A stretch of 64,000 bases of DNA from Planctomycetaceae bacterium (GTDB lineage Bacteria > Planctomycetota > Planctomycetia > Planctomycetales > Planctomycetaceae), in NCBI GenBank assembly GCA_017795105.1, contig CP051247.1, positions 3,802,001-3,866,000 on the forward strand, written 5' to 3'. Positions 28,824 to 37,174 of the stretch are shown one piece after another. The translations under genes were made by a program, and so were the position numbers. The notes under the pieces are model-generated. The model was not told the origin of the DNA and ran no database searches. It saw only the letters and a program-made list of their open reading frames with translations. Numbering within the stretch: position 1 is the stretch's first letter; the number at the start of each line of letters is the position of its first letter.

Positions 28824-30650
28824 ATGTCCGCGTCCTCTGAAACCTGTTCGATCGAGACGGCTCCCGTGGGGAAGCCGATCGTCAATATCGCTGCCTACAA
28901 GTTCGTTCCGCTCGACCAGCTGCCCGAGCGGCGGCAGGAGCTCCGCGAACTCTGCCAGGAGCAGGAGCTCAAAGGGACAATTCTGCTCACACCGGAGGGG
29001 ATCAACCTCTTCATGGCCGGCAGCCGGGATGGAATCGACGCTCTGCTCGCGCATCTGCGTCGCGATCCGCTGCTGAAGGATCTGGAAGTCAAAGAGAGCC
29101 TCAGCGACTATCAGCCGTTCAGTCGCCTGCTGGTGAAGATCAAGAAAGAGATCATCGCCTTTGGTGTCGAAGGAATCGCCCCCGGCGAGCGGACTTCGCC
29201 CAAGCTGACGCCGGAGGAACTTAAGAAGTGGCTCGATGAAGGCCGCCCGGTCACGCTGCTCGATACCCGCAACGATTACGAGGTCGAACTCGGGACGTTC
29301 GAGAATGCCCTGCCGATCGGAGTGAATCACTTCCGCGATTTCCCTGAAGCTGTGCGGGAGTTGCCGGAGGATTTGAAGAAGCAGCCGATCGTGATGTTCT
29401 GCACCGGCGGCATTCGCTGCGAGAAAGCCGGCCCGTTCATGGAACGCGAAGGCTTCGAGCAGATCTACCAGCTCGAAGGAGGCATTCTCAAGTACTTCGA
29501 AGAATGCGGCGGCGCACACTATCAGGGCGACTGCTTCGTATTCGATCATCGCGTCGCTCTGAACCCGAAGCTGAAAGAAACCGAAACCACGCAGTGCTAC
29601 GCCTGTCAACACCCGTTGACCGCTGACGATCAGCAGCATGAGCACTACGAACTGGGCAAGTCCTGCCCCTACTGCTGGCAGCCTTCGGAAGAGCGACCGC
29701 CCCTGAGCATTGCCGATCGGGAAGCGATGATTCGTCAGGCGGCGACGCCATTGCCCGGATCGGTTGCTTACACGAACGAACGCCCGCTCAACGTTCCGCT
29801 GCGATATCATCAGTGGACCCTGCTCGATTTCGTCTGCGACTACCACCCGCATCTCGGCCGCGACGAATGGCAGCGAATCTGCGAAGCCGGTTTGATTCGC
29901 GATCGTCAACAGACGTTGAGTGCAGATTCGATCGTCCGCTCCGGGCAACGCCTCACGCGGCTCGAACCCGATACCATCGAACCAGACGTGAATGCCGATA
30001 TTCGCATCATCGCCTGGGAGAACGATTACGTTGTCTTCAATAAACCGGCTCCGCTGCCGATGCATCCCTGCGGGCGGTTCAATCGGAATTCAATGACCGG
30101 CTTGCTCGATCGGGCATTTCCGGAACTGCACCTGCGGCCCGCTCATCGGCTCGATGCCAACACGACTGGCCTGGTTGTCTTCACGATGCATCGCGATGTC
30201 TCGCAAAGGATTCAACGCCAGTTCGAGAAGGGACTGGCGAAGAAGAGCTACGTCTGTCGCGTGCACGGGCATCCCGAATGGAATGAGACGCGCTGTGAGG
30301 CTGCTATCTCCAGGAAACCGAACGAACTCGGTTTCCGCGGCGTCGACGAAGAGGGCGATGCAGCCGTGACACAGTTCCGCGTGCTGGAGCGTTTCGAGAA
30401 TGGCGAAGCGTTGGTCGAAGCTGTTCCAGTGACGGGCCGCACCAATCAAATTCGAGTGCATCTCTGGCACCTCGGCGTCCCGATTGTAGGCGATCCGGTT
30501 TACAAGACGAATCAGCAATGGGGTGAACAGCAGACGATCAGTCTCGAGGCTCCCCCGATGATGCTGCATGCCTGCAAGTTGACCTTTGCCGACCCACGGT
30601 CAGAATCCCTACGGACTTTTGATTCGCCCTGGCCTGACTGGACTCGCTGA
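28824..30650 (+). CDS. Fusion of TrhO-like rhodanese (tRNA U34 hydroxylation) with S4 and RluA-type pseudouridine synthase
   Basis: 608 residues holding two RNA-modification modules. Residues about 15-290 match the TrhO/YceA (UPF0176) family: an N-terminal ferredoxin-like domain (GTILLTPEGINLFMAG), then a rhodanese domain with the catalytic loop FCTGGIRCEKAG (Cys193, Cys199), and a C-terminal Cys cluster (CYAC ... CPYC) as in TrhO. Residues about 325-380 resemble an S4 RNA-binding domain (WTLLDFVCDYHPHLGRDEWQ). Residues about 390-605 are an RluA-type synthase with HRLDANTTGL (catalytic Asp444), KKSYVCRVHG and VTGRTNQIRVHLWHLG. There is no stop or frameshift between the modules. TrhO makes 5-hydroxyuridine at tRNA wobble positions and RluA enzymes make pseudouridine; the fused target is unknown. 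Confidence 0.9.
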   Translation: MSASSETCSIETAPVGKPIVNIAAYKFVPLDQLPERRQELRELCQEQELKGTILLTPEGINLFMAGSRDGIDALLAHLRRDPLLKDLEVKESLSDYQPFSRLLVKIKKEIIAFGVEGIAPGERTSPKLTPEELKKWLDEGRPVTLLDTRNDYEVELGTFENALPIGVNHFRDFPEAVRELPEDLKKQPIVMFCTGGIRCEKAGPFMEREGFEQIYQLEGGILKYFEECGGAHYQGDCFVFDHRVALNPKLKETETTQCYACQHPLTADDQQHEHYELGKSCPYCWQPSEERPPLSIADREAMIRQAATPLPGSVAYTNERPLNVPLRYHQWTLLDFVCDYHPHLGRDEWQRICEAGLIRDRQQTLSADSIVRSGQRLTRLEPDTIEPDVNADIRIIAWENDYVVFNKPAPLPMHPCGRFNRNSMTGLLDRAFPELHLRPAHRLDANTTGLVVFTMHRDVSQRIQRQFEKGLAKKSYVCRVHGHPEWNETRCEAAISRKPNELGFRGVDEEGDAAVTQFRVLERFENGEALVEAVPVTGRTNQIRVHLWHLGVPIVGDPVYKTNQQWGEQQTISLEAPPMMLHACKLTFADPRSESLRTFDSPWPDWTR

Positions 30651-30682
30651 CCGTCGGCCACTCACCTGGAGGAACTGCGACG

Positions 30683-32026
30683 ATGTGTTGGATGAACCGA
30701 TCTGTGTGGATGATGGCTGCGGCTCTGCTCTTGTCTTGCGAAAGTGTCCAGGCAGATGACTGGCCCCAATGGCTTGGCTCGGAACGAAACAGCGTCTGGG
30801 AAGAAACGGGTCTGATCGAGAAGTTCCCGGAAGAGGGGCCGCCGGTGCTCTGGCGAAAGGAAGTCGGTCTTGGCTATGCCGGTCCAGCCGTGGCCGGCTC
30901 AAAAGTCTATCTCTTCGATTACCAGCTCGACAGCGGCGATCTGGCTCCGAGTGCTTCAGCCAGGAACCGGCTGATCGGCGAAGAACGCATCCTCTGTCTG
31001 GATGCGGATACCGGAAAGCAGATCTGGGAGTACAAGTACGATTGCTCCTATTTCGTCTCTTATCCGTCCGGCCCCCGCTGTACGCCGACCGTGCATGACG
31101 GTCTTGTTTACGCGCTCGGAGCTGAAGGAGATCTGACCTGCCTGAACGCCGAAAATGGGAAGAAGCAGTGGTCACGTTCCCTGAAGCAGGAATTCGGAAT
31201 GGAAGAGGCTCCTTTCTGGGGCTACTCGGGGCATCCGCTTGTTGATGGCGATCTGCTGTACTGCATCGTCGGCGGAGAAGGCAGCACGGCTGTGGCGTTC
31301 AACCGGAAGACCGGGGAAGTCGTCTGGAAGAATCTCACGGCCGAGGAACCCGGCTATGCACCGCCGACGATGATTAATGTCGCCGGGACGAAGCAGCTGA
31401 TCATCTGGCATGCCGAATCGATCAACAGTCTCAATCCGCTCGATGGATCCGTCTACTGGAGTCAGCCGCTCAAGCCGCAGTACGGGATGTCGATTGCCAC
31501 GCCGCGACTTGAAGGCGATTTGCTGTACGCCGCCGGCATGGGGGATACGGGAGCTGCCTTCCGAATTACGGCGGGGGGAGATGGACAGCCTCAGGCCGAA
31601 CCGCTCTGGACCGGCACGGGCCGCACCGGGGTTTATCCGGCCAACAGCACGCCTTTCGTTGAAGATGGCGTCATCTACGGCTGCAACGTGCGCCCGGGAA
31701 CGTTTGTCGCGGCTGATCTCAACACGGGCGAACGACTCTGGGAAACGACGGAACTCATCACCGGCGACCGCCCTGCTCCGCATGCAACGGCGTTCATCGT
31801 GAAGAATGGGAATCGATTCGTGCTGTTCACGGAAGCCGGCGATCTCGTCTTCGTGAACCTGAGCCGCAATGGATTCCGCGAGATCTCACGCGCCCACGTG
31901 ATCGAGCCGACGGGAGATGCATTCGGACGTCCGGTCGTCTGGACGCACCCGGCGTTTGCCCACCGCCGCTGCTACATCCGCAACGACAAAGAGGTGATCT
32001 GTGTCGATCTGTCTGCCCAGAAGTAG
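30683..32026 (+). CDS. Exported PQQ-type beta-propeller protein
   Basis: 447 residues, signal peptide (SVWMMAAALLLSCESVQA, cut before DDWPQWLGSERNS). The rest is a quinoprotein-like propeller with repeated blades: ILCLDADTGKQIWEYKYD, LTCLNAENGKKQWSRSL, TAVAFNRKTGEVVWKN, SINSLNPLDGSVYWSQPL and FVAADLNTGERLWETTE. Such proteins are abundant in planctomycetes and often have no enzyme activity; I see no proof of cofactor binding. GGAGG precedes the ATG. Its last 26 bp overlap the start of the HlyD-like gene, which implies translational coupling. Confidence 0.88.
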   Translation: MCWMNRSVWMMAAALLLSCESVQADDWPQWLGSERNSVWEETGLIEKFPEEGPPVLWRKEVGLGYAGPAVAGSKVYLFDYQLDSGDLAPSASARNRLIGEERILCLDADTGKQIWEYKYDCSYFVSYPSGPRCTPTVHDGLVYALGAEGDLTCLNAENGKKQWSRSLKQEFGMEEAPFWGYSGHPLVDGDLLYCIVGGEGSTAVAFNRKTGEVVWKNLTAEEPGYAPPTMINVAGTKQLIIWHAESINSLNPLDGSVYWSQPLKPQYGMSIATPRLEGDLLYAAGMGDTGAAFRITAGGDGQPQAEPLWTGTGRTGVYPANSTPFVEDGVIYGCNVRPGTFVAADLNTGERLWETTELITGDRPAPHATAFIVKNGNRFVLFTEAGDLVFVNLSRNGFREISRAHVIEPTGDAFGRPVVWTHPAFAHRRCYIRNDKEVICVDLSAQK

Positions 32027-32924
32027 TCGTTGCCTGTCATTCGCTCTGCTGCTGGCCGGTCTCTGCCTGAGCCGGCCGGCCGAGGCCGAGGAGATTGTCG
32101 CGGAGTCGACATTTCTATCGGTCATTCGCTCCGCCGAGATTCCCGCGCGCGATCTCGGCGTGATCGAATCGCTCAAGGTTCGTGAAGGACAGACGGTCGA
32201 ATCGGGTCAGCTCGTGGCCGAGCTCAATCAGGCCGAGGCGGAACTCGATCTGGAGAAGACGGCGACTCAACTCGAGATTGCCCGCCGCGAGGCTCGCAAT
32301 CAGATTCGCGAAGCCCTGGCGAAGAAAACCACGCAAGTCGCCCAAGCCGAACTCGAACGAGCCGAGGAAGCGAATCGGAAATATCCGGAAACCGTCTCGC
32401 AAACTGAAGTCGCCCGTTTGCGACTGCTCGCGGAGAAGGCGGCTCTCGAGGGCGAACAGGCCGTTCATGAGCAGGAGGTTCTCGACCTCAACGCGACGCT
32501 GGCCGGCATTGAACACGAGATTGCGATGACGGCTCTCAAGCGGCGTTCGATTCTGTCTCCGCTCAATGGCATCGTCGAACGAATCGATCGGCAGCCCGGC
32601 GAATGGGTTCAACCGGGAACGACGCTCGTAAAAGTGATTGACCTGTCGACGCTGCGAGCAGAGGCGGTTCTGCCCGCGAAATACCGGCATCATCAACTGC
32701 TCGACGCTTCGGTCTCGATCGCAGTCTCTGGTGGAACGGAGAATGCCTCTCCGCTTCAGGTGCAGGGGAAGATTACCTTCGTGCATCCGCAGTTCGATCC
32801 GATCGATGGTTCGTTTCGAGTCTGGGCAACGCTGGACAACGCGGAACATCTCCTGCGTCCCGGCGAGTCGGTCACGATGGTGATTCACGTCGCGGACGAT
32901 GCCAGTTCACGGAACAAACCGTGA
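32001..32924 (+). CDS. Periplasmic adaptor (HlyD/RND membrane-fusion) family protein
   Basis: 307 residues from a GTG start. Signal peptide (SFALLLAGLCLSRPAEAEE), then the first half of a biotinyl-lipoyl domain (IPARDLGVIESLKVREGQTVESGQLVAEL). A long coiled-coil hairpin follows (residues about 75-170; Glu/Ala/Arg-rich). Then come the second lipoyl half (RSILSPLNGIVERIDRQPGEWVQPGTTLVKVID) and a beta-barrel (LRAEAVLPAKYRHHQ). In known systems these proteins bridge an inner-membrane transporter to an outer-membrane channel, but no transporter gene is adjacent. It overlaps both neighbours, 26 bp upstream and 4 bp downstream. Confidence 0.87.
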   Translation: MSICLPRSSRCLSFALLLAGLCLSRPAEAEEIVAESTFLSVIRSAEIPARDLGVIESLKVREGQTVESGQLVAELNQAEAELDLEKTATQLEIARREARNQIREALAKKTTQVAQAELERAEEANRKYPETVSQTEVARLRLLAEKAALEGEQAVHEQEVLDLNATLAGIEHEIAMTALKRRSILSPLNGIVERIDRQPGEWVQPGTTLVKVIDLSTLRAEAVLPAKYRHHQLLDASVSIAVSGGTENASPLQVQGKITFVHPQFDPIDGSFRVWATLDNAEHLLRPGESVTMVIHVADDASSRNKP

Positions 32925-33952
32925 GTCGCGGCGACAACATCATTGGCATCGATCTCGGCGGAGCGAATATCAAGTTCGCCGATGCATACCGTAACGCACA
33001 CTCACTTCCGTTCCCGCTCTGGAAGTCCTGGGAAAAGGTGACGGACACTATTCAACAGGAGTTGATACAGTTCCGCCCCGCGCGCGTCATCGTCCTCACC
33101 ATGACCGGGGAACTGGCCGACTGTTTCGCCTCGCAGGCGGAAGGGGTTTCCTTTCTGACCGATGCAGTTGTTGCCGCCGCGGGCGATGTTCCCGTTCTGA
33201 TCTGGCAGACATCACGCGAGTTCGTTGATCCTGAAACGGCAAAGGAGTTTCCTCGCCTCACCGCGGCGTCGAACTGGATGGCCCTCGCCAGCTGGGCCGG
33301 CCGGGCGCTCACTCTGGATGAAGCGGGTTTGCTGATCGACATCGGCTCCACTACGACGGATCTGATTCCTCTTGAAGGAGGAATCCCCATGCCGTCCGGT
33401 CTAACCGACTTCGAGCGTCTGCAGTCGGGCGAGCTGGTCTATACCGGTGGGCTGAGAACGCCCGTCTGCGCCGTCGCTCAGAACGTGATTGTCGAGGGAA
33501 CGTCTGTCGGACTGGCCGCCGAACTCTTTGCGACGATGCACGATGTCGCCCTGATCCTCGAAGAGGTTTCGGAAGATCCTGACGACTGTTCGACCGCCGA
33601 TGGTCGCCCCGCAACGATCGCCTGTGCCCGCCAGCGACTGGCTCGAATGCTCTGCAGCGACGCCGATCTGCTGCCGGAAGAGGGATGGCGGGACATCGCC
33701 CGACAGTTGCGGGACCGGCAGTTCGAACAGATCTCCGCCTCTTTAAAGCGGGTGCTCGATACGTTCTCTGTGCCGCCGAGATCGGTCGTGGCCTCAGGCA
33801 GTTGTGAGTTCCTGGTCCGCGAGGTCATACGACGTGAACCCCTGCTGCAGCAGGCGGAGCTCATTTCCGTGTCTCAGGCGCTCGGCCCTCAGCTTTCGAC
33901 GGCTGCCTGTGCATACGCGCTGACACAACTCGCGGTCGAACAGCGGATCTGA
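32921..33952 (+). CDS. H4MPT-linked C1-transfer pathway protein, MfnF-like (hydantoinase/ASKHA fold)
   Basis: 343 residues, GTG start in a GTGA overlap with the upstream stop. The ASKHA-type ATPase signatures are IIGIDLGGANIKFADAYRN at the N-terminus and GLLIDIGSTTTDLIPLEGGI near residue 145, followed by ELVYTGGLRTPVCAV. These match the uncharacterised family long noted next to tetrahydromethanopterin-linked C1 genes, related to MfnF, which joins the ring and tyramine parts of methanofuran in archaea. Planctomycetes have H4MPT-linked C1 genes, so a role in methanofuran-like cofactor synthesis is plausible. No other C1 gene is in the window. The reason for linkage to an adaptor and a propeller is unclear. 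Confidence 0.8.
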   Translation: MSRGDNIIGIDLGGANIKFADAYRNAHSLPFPLWKSWEKVTDTIQQELIQFRPARVIVLTMTGELADCFASQAEGVSFLTDAVVAAAGDVPVLIWQTSREFVDPETAKEFPRLTAASNWMALASWAGRALTLDEAGLLIDIGSTTTDLIPLEGGIPMPSGLTDFERLQSGELVYTGGLRTPVCAVAQNVIVEGTSVGLAAELFATMHDVALILEEVSEDPDDCSTADGRPATIACARQRLARMLCSDADLLPEEGWRDIARQLRDRQFEQISASLKRVLDTFSVPPRSVVASGSCEFLVREVIRREPLLQQAELISVSQALGPQLSTAACAYALTQLAVEQRI

Positions 33953-34319
33953 ACCCGGATGTCTCGATCGGGTGGGAGAATCGTTGAGAATTTTTTGAAA
34001 CGTCTCACGATGCACATAACCGGCACTCGAAGCGGGAAATCCTCACACTGGTCAAGTTGAGGTGAGTTTGACGGGGCCGCAAGGTTCGCGCCGATTAGCC
34101 AGTTTGACAGGTGATGCCGGAACTGCTGAGGGGGTGGAGTCGCCATGGGCAATGTCGAGCCCGAGGGCGAAAACCACAGATTGACACCCCTCGGAGGCAG
34201 GATTAAAGTGCAGCTCCGAAGTCGAGATAAGTCGTTCCACTGGAGTTGAATCTCTGCCTTTCATTCATTTTTCGTTTTCAGGTCGACCATCCTTTCCGTC
34301 GCGCACGGTCGCAACGGTT
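33953..34319. other. Intergenic region upstream of the amidase gene
   Basis: 367 bp without a convincing gene. Just after the stop is a small imperfect hairpin (ACCCGGAT / ATCGGGT) followed, after a gap, by TTTTTT, perhaps a weak terminator for the MfnF-like gene. Two copies of AGTTTGAC occur (about 34065 and 34102). A good sigma-70 promoter lies at 34181-34209. Confidence 0.5.
34181..34209 (+). promoter_or_regulatory. Sigma-70 type promoter of the amidase gene
   Basis: TTGACA (34181-34186), a perfect -35 element, is followed after exactly 17 nt by TAAAGT (34204-34209), a fair -10. It implies a ~105 nt leader before the amidase start codon. Confidence 0.55.
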
Positions 34320-34925
34320 TTGCTGGTCATGATCTGCGGAACGAATGGGTCAGAACAGGGATTCGCAGAAGACCGGCTGGAACGATCGGTACGGCAGGAA
34401 GCCGCCTCTTCCGATGCAGTCACGAAGAGTTCCGCCTGGAAGCTCAAGATTGAGCCGCGAGGCTGGAAGTATATCGTGCTTCATCATTCAGCGACTGAAG
34501 CTGGAAGCGTGGAGGCCATTCACCGTGTTCATTCGCAACGGCGCGACAATGAGGGGAAGCCGTGGCGGGGAATCGGGTACCACTTTGTGATCGGCAACGG
34601 ACACGGAATGCAGGACGGCGAAGTCGCGCCGACCTTTCGCTGGCATGAGCAAATTGAGGGGGCTCATGCCGGACATCCGCTGTTTAACGAGTTTGGAATC
34701 GGCATCTGCCTGATTGGAAACTTCGAAGACGAACTACCGACACCCGCCCAGCTGCGGGCGCTCGAGCGTCTTCTCGGTTTCCTGCAGAACGAGTTTACGA
34801 TCTCCCGTGACCGGGTTGCCGGTCATGGGCAGATCAAATCCACGGAATGTCCCGGCGAGCACTTCCCGTTGAAGAAGTTCTCCCGGTATCGATCCGCCGG
34901 AAACGGCGAGCCGCAGTCTCCGTAG
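34320..34925 (+). CDS. N-acetylmuramoyl-L-alanine amidase (amidase_2/PGRP fold)
   Basis: Zinc amidase that cuts the bond between muramic acid and L-alanine in peptidoglycan. The catalytic domain starts near residue 43 (GWKYIVLHHSATEAGSVEAI; first zinc His in HHSA) and continues with GIGYHFVIGNGHGMQDGEV, GAHAGHPLFNEFGIGICLIG and the final VAGHGQIKSTECPGEHFPL, which holds the second zinc His and the zinc Cys. The start is uncertain. TTG 34320 gives a short hydrophobic leader (MLVMICGTNGSEQGFA), ATG 34329 is possible, and the upstream in-frame sequence (RPSFPSRTVATVLLV) looks like part of a signal peptide without an ATG. Planctomycetes have peptidoglycan, so export is expected. Confidence 0.85.
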   Translation: MLVMICGTNGSEQGFAEDRLERSVRQEAASSDAVTKSSAWKLKIEPRGWKYIVLHHSATEAGSVEAIHRVHSQRRDNEGKPWRGIGYHFVIGNGHGMQDGEVAPTFRWHEQIEGAHAGHPLFNEFGIGICLIGNFEDELPTPAQLRALERLLGFLQNEFTISRDRVAGHGQIKSTECPGEHFPLKKFSRYRSAGNGEPQSP

Positions 34926-34995
34926 TCGTAACGACGCGGATCGCGGAATCAGTCTCTTTGAGGCGAATACGGAAGCACAGGTTACCACACCCGTC

Positions 34996-35748
34996 ATGAA
35001 TCGAATCACGCACATCGGACACGACTCTTTTCCCGGCCCGGTTTCCTCAGACGATCTCTTCGATGGGTTCGGCTCGGGTTTCCAGGGTGGAGAAGATGCT
35101 GGGGAAATGGACCTGACATTCCACGCCGGTTACGGCGGCGACGCCCACGTCTTCGCTCCGCCGAAGTACGAGCCGCGTTATGCGTATCCGCTGATCGTCT
35201 ATCTGCAGTCCCGCGAGGAGTCGACCGACGACTTCTTCTATCAGATGGACCAGATCAGTTCGCAGAACTATCTGGGCGTTGAGATCGATTCCCGTCAGCT
35301 GCAGGATGCGTCCACGACCGCCCGCCTGCTGCAGGTTGTCGAGACGACCGTGAAGAGCGTGGCGAGTTACTACAACGTGCATTCCGAACGTATCTTCGTG
35401 ATGGGACGCCGCGAGCAGGCCAACCGGGCCATGGATCTCGTGCTGACCCATCCGCTCCAGTTCGCCGGGTTCATCGCCGTTGATCCCCAGCAGCGTTCGC
35501 TGAGCCGCCCTCTGGGCCAGTTCCGCCATCTGCATCATCTTCGCGGTCTGTTCCAGACGAATGGTCCACAAAAGTGGATTCAAGACTGCGGCCATCTGCT
35601 CCACGACGCCGGCATCAAAGTGCACATCAACGATGTGAACAAGGACGCTTCCGTCCGCTGTGAAGAAGACCGCGAATACAAAGCCGCCCGTTTGATCGAC
35701 CGCTTCATCATGCAGTCGATTCTGGAAACGTACCTGACGCGGTCGTAG
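34996..35748 (+). CDS. Alpha/beta-hydrolase-like protein with degenerate nucleophile elbow
   Basis: 250 residues. The middle resembles carboxylesterase/phospholipase-type alpha/beta hydrolases: YPLIVYLQSREESTDDFFYQ, then a helix region (LLQVVETTVKSVASYYNVHS) and RIFVMGRREQANRAMDLVLT, where active members have G-x-S-x-G with catalytic Ser. Here the elbow reads GRREQ, so the serine is absent. The following strand (FAGFIAVDPQQRS) and a late Asp/His region (HLLHDAGIKVHIND) are only loosely kept. The N-terminal ~50 residues are Gly/Asp-rich with no signal peptide. I read it as a probable non-catalytic relative; its function is unknown. It begins 70 bp after the amidase gene. Confidence 0.72.
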   Translation: MNRITHIGHDSFPGPVSSDDLFDGFGSGFQGGEDAGEMDLTFHAGYGGDAHVFAPPKYEPRYAYPLIVYLQSREESTDDFFYQMDQISSQNYLGVEIDSRQLQDASTTARLLQVVETTVKSVASYYNVHSERIFVMGRREQANRAMDLVLTHPLQFAGFIAVDPQQRSLSRPLGQFRHLHHLRGLFQTNGPQKWIQDCGHLLHDAGIKVHINDVNKDASVRCEEDREYKAARLIDRFIMQSILETYLTRS

Positions 35749-35757
35749 AACGCTTAT

Positions 35758-35776
35758 CGCCGCACGCATAGCGGCG
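35758..35776. terminator. Small hairpin between convergent genes
   Basis: CGCCGC (35758-35763) and GCGGCG (35771-35776) flank a 7 nt loop, ten bases after the hydrolase-like stop. There is no T-run, so at best it is a weak terminator between convergent genes. Confidence 0.3.
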
Positions 35777-35840
35777 TATACCCAACCGAGGTTGAGGTGT
35801 GCTCCTGGAGCCTACGCGCTTCGCGAGTGCCAGCTCGGAA

Positions 35841-37172
35841 TCAACGATCGATGTTGACCACAACGTGCTGGGAACTCATCGGCGGATCGAGGCTCGCTTT
35901 GTTGGGCTGCATCTTCGCGGGGACGAAGGCGAGGTAGCCGGTGATGCAGAAGAACGCCAGCGCGAGTGCGAGTACGACGTTGCTCCAGAGTGGATTGCGG
36001 GAATTGCTGCCGATGGCTTTGGTCCAGTTGCCGAGAATCAGCAGGATGATCGCGAGCAGCGGAATAACGAGGGCTCCGAAGACGGCGTAAAGTTTCTGCA
36101 GAGTCTTAAAGTCGTTGGTCAGGGCCAGCATCGGCAGCAGAGCGAGGCCGAGCAGATAGATCCGATACGGTCGGGAGCAGGTCGAAACGGGGCGACGTTC
36201 GCGTTTCTTGATCTTGGCTGTCAGCGATTCATAGACATCCGCGAAGAGATACGGGACGCTTTGCCAGACGCCGAGCAGACTGCTGGCGACCGCTCCCCAG
36301 GCGCCGATCAGGAAGATCCACATGGCAGCCGGGCCGAAGCCGCCGAGGCTCGCCTTCAGTTCTTCGGCAAGCAATACGATCGTTCGAGCCGGCGAACCGT
36401 CGTCGAGTTGAATCCGCGAGCCGATAACGACCATCGCCATGCCGAAGATCGCCGTCATCAAATAACCGCTGGCGATATCGATCCGGCAGTTCGACAGATC
36501 GTCGAGTGAACAGCGACCTTCTTCGCGAATCCAGTAGCCGTAGCAGAGAATCGTGAGCGTCCCGCCGACGCCGCCGATCAAGGCGATTGTCCACGTCAGT
36601 CCGTCGCCACGCAGATCGGGAATCGACGGAACGAAGATGCCGCTGAGAATCGCGGAAAGATCGGGCCGAACAATGATGGCGGTCGCCGTCACGGTGACGA
36701 ACATCAGGCCGATGCAGACGAGCATGACGCGCTCGAAGGTCCGATAGCCGCCGGTCCAGATCAAGCCAACCGCGATAAGGCTGTGCAGGATTCCCCAGTA
36801 GAACTTGTCATTCTCCGGGCTGCCGAAAATGGGCAGGATCGCGTGCATGACCACGCCGCACGCACTCATCAGAGCAGACGCAACGAAGAACGACCAGAGC
36901 AGCAGGTAGAACAGGAAGCCGATCAGAAAGAGCCAGCCGAAGTGACGAATGCAGCCTTCGAGCAGCGTTGTTCCGGTCGCCAGCTGCCAGCGGGTGAGCC
37001 CTTCGTTCAGAGCGAACTTGAACAACGCCCCGACAAGCACGGCCCAGAGGACGGCCGTGCCGAGAATGCTTCCGGTGAGAGCGCCGGTGGCCAGGTCCCC
37101 TGCTCCGACGCCCGTGGCGGCGACAAGAATGCCGGGGCCGATGATTTTCAGTTTCCCCAGCAGTCTCTGCAT
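35841..37172 (-). CDS. Nramp-like divalent metal transporter with non-canonical motif
   Basis: 443 residues from ATG 37172 (MQRLLGKLKIIGPGILVAAT), three bases after the upstream stop; a longer frame only adds residues antisense to that gene. Eleven to twelve hydrophobic helices and the LeuT-fold order of the Nramp family are visible: GPGILVAATGVGAGDLATG (helix 1), LNEGLTRWQLATGTTLLEG, and GGVGGTLTILCYGYWIREEG (helix 6). Canonical Nramp proteins have DPGN in helix 1 and a Met in helix 6 for the transition metal. Here helix 1 reads GVGAGD, so ion choice may differ, as in Nramp-related magnesium or aluminium carriers. It is translationally coupled to the rlmI-type gene. Confidence 0.85.
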   Translation of the reverse strand: MQRLLGKLKIIGPGILVAATGVGAGDLATGALTGSILGTAVLWAVLVGALFKFALNEGLTRWQLATGTTLLEGCIRHFGWLFLIGFLFYLLLWSFFVASALMSACGVVMHAILPIFGSPENDKFYWGILHSLIAVGLIWTGGYRTFERVMLVCIGLMFVTVTATAIIVRPDLSAILSGIFVPSIPDLRGDGLTWTIALIGGVGGTLTILCYGYWIREEGRCSLDDLSNCRIDIASGYLMTAIFGMAMVVIGSRIQLDDGSPARTIVLLAEELKASLGGFGPAAMWIFLIGAWGAVASSLLGVWQSVPYLFADVYESLTAKIKKRERRPVSTCSRPYRIYLLGLALLPMLALTNDFKTLQKLYAVFGALVIPLLAIILLILGNWTKAIGSNSRNPLWSNVVLALALAFFCITGYLAFVPAKMQPNKASLDPPMSSQHVVVNIDR

Positions 37173-37174
37173 GG

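Noticed and set aside
32115..32888. 257-codon minus-strand frame antisense to the HlyD-like gene
   Set aside because: Composition is typical of an antisense shadow (His/Arg/Leu-rich, no motifs), whereas the plus-strand frame shows a clear lipoyl-coiled-coil-barrel pattern.
33953..34319. A missing short gene or structured RNA before the amidase
   Set aside because: Frames are short and shift, and I could not match any known RNA family; only a promoter is supported.
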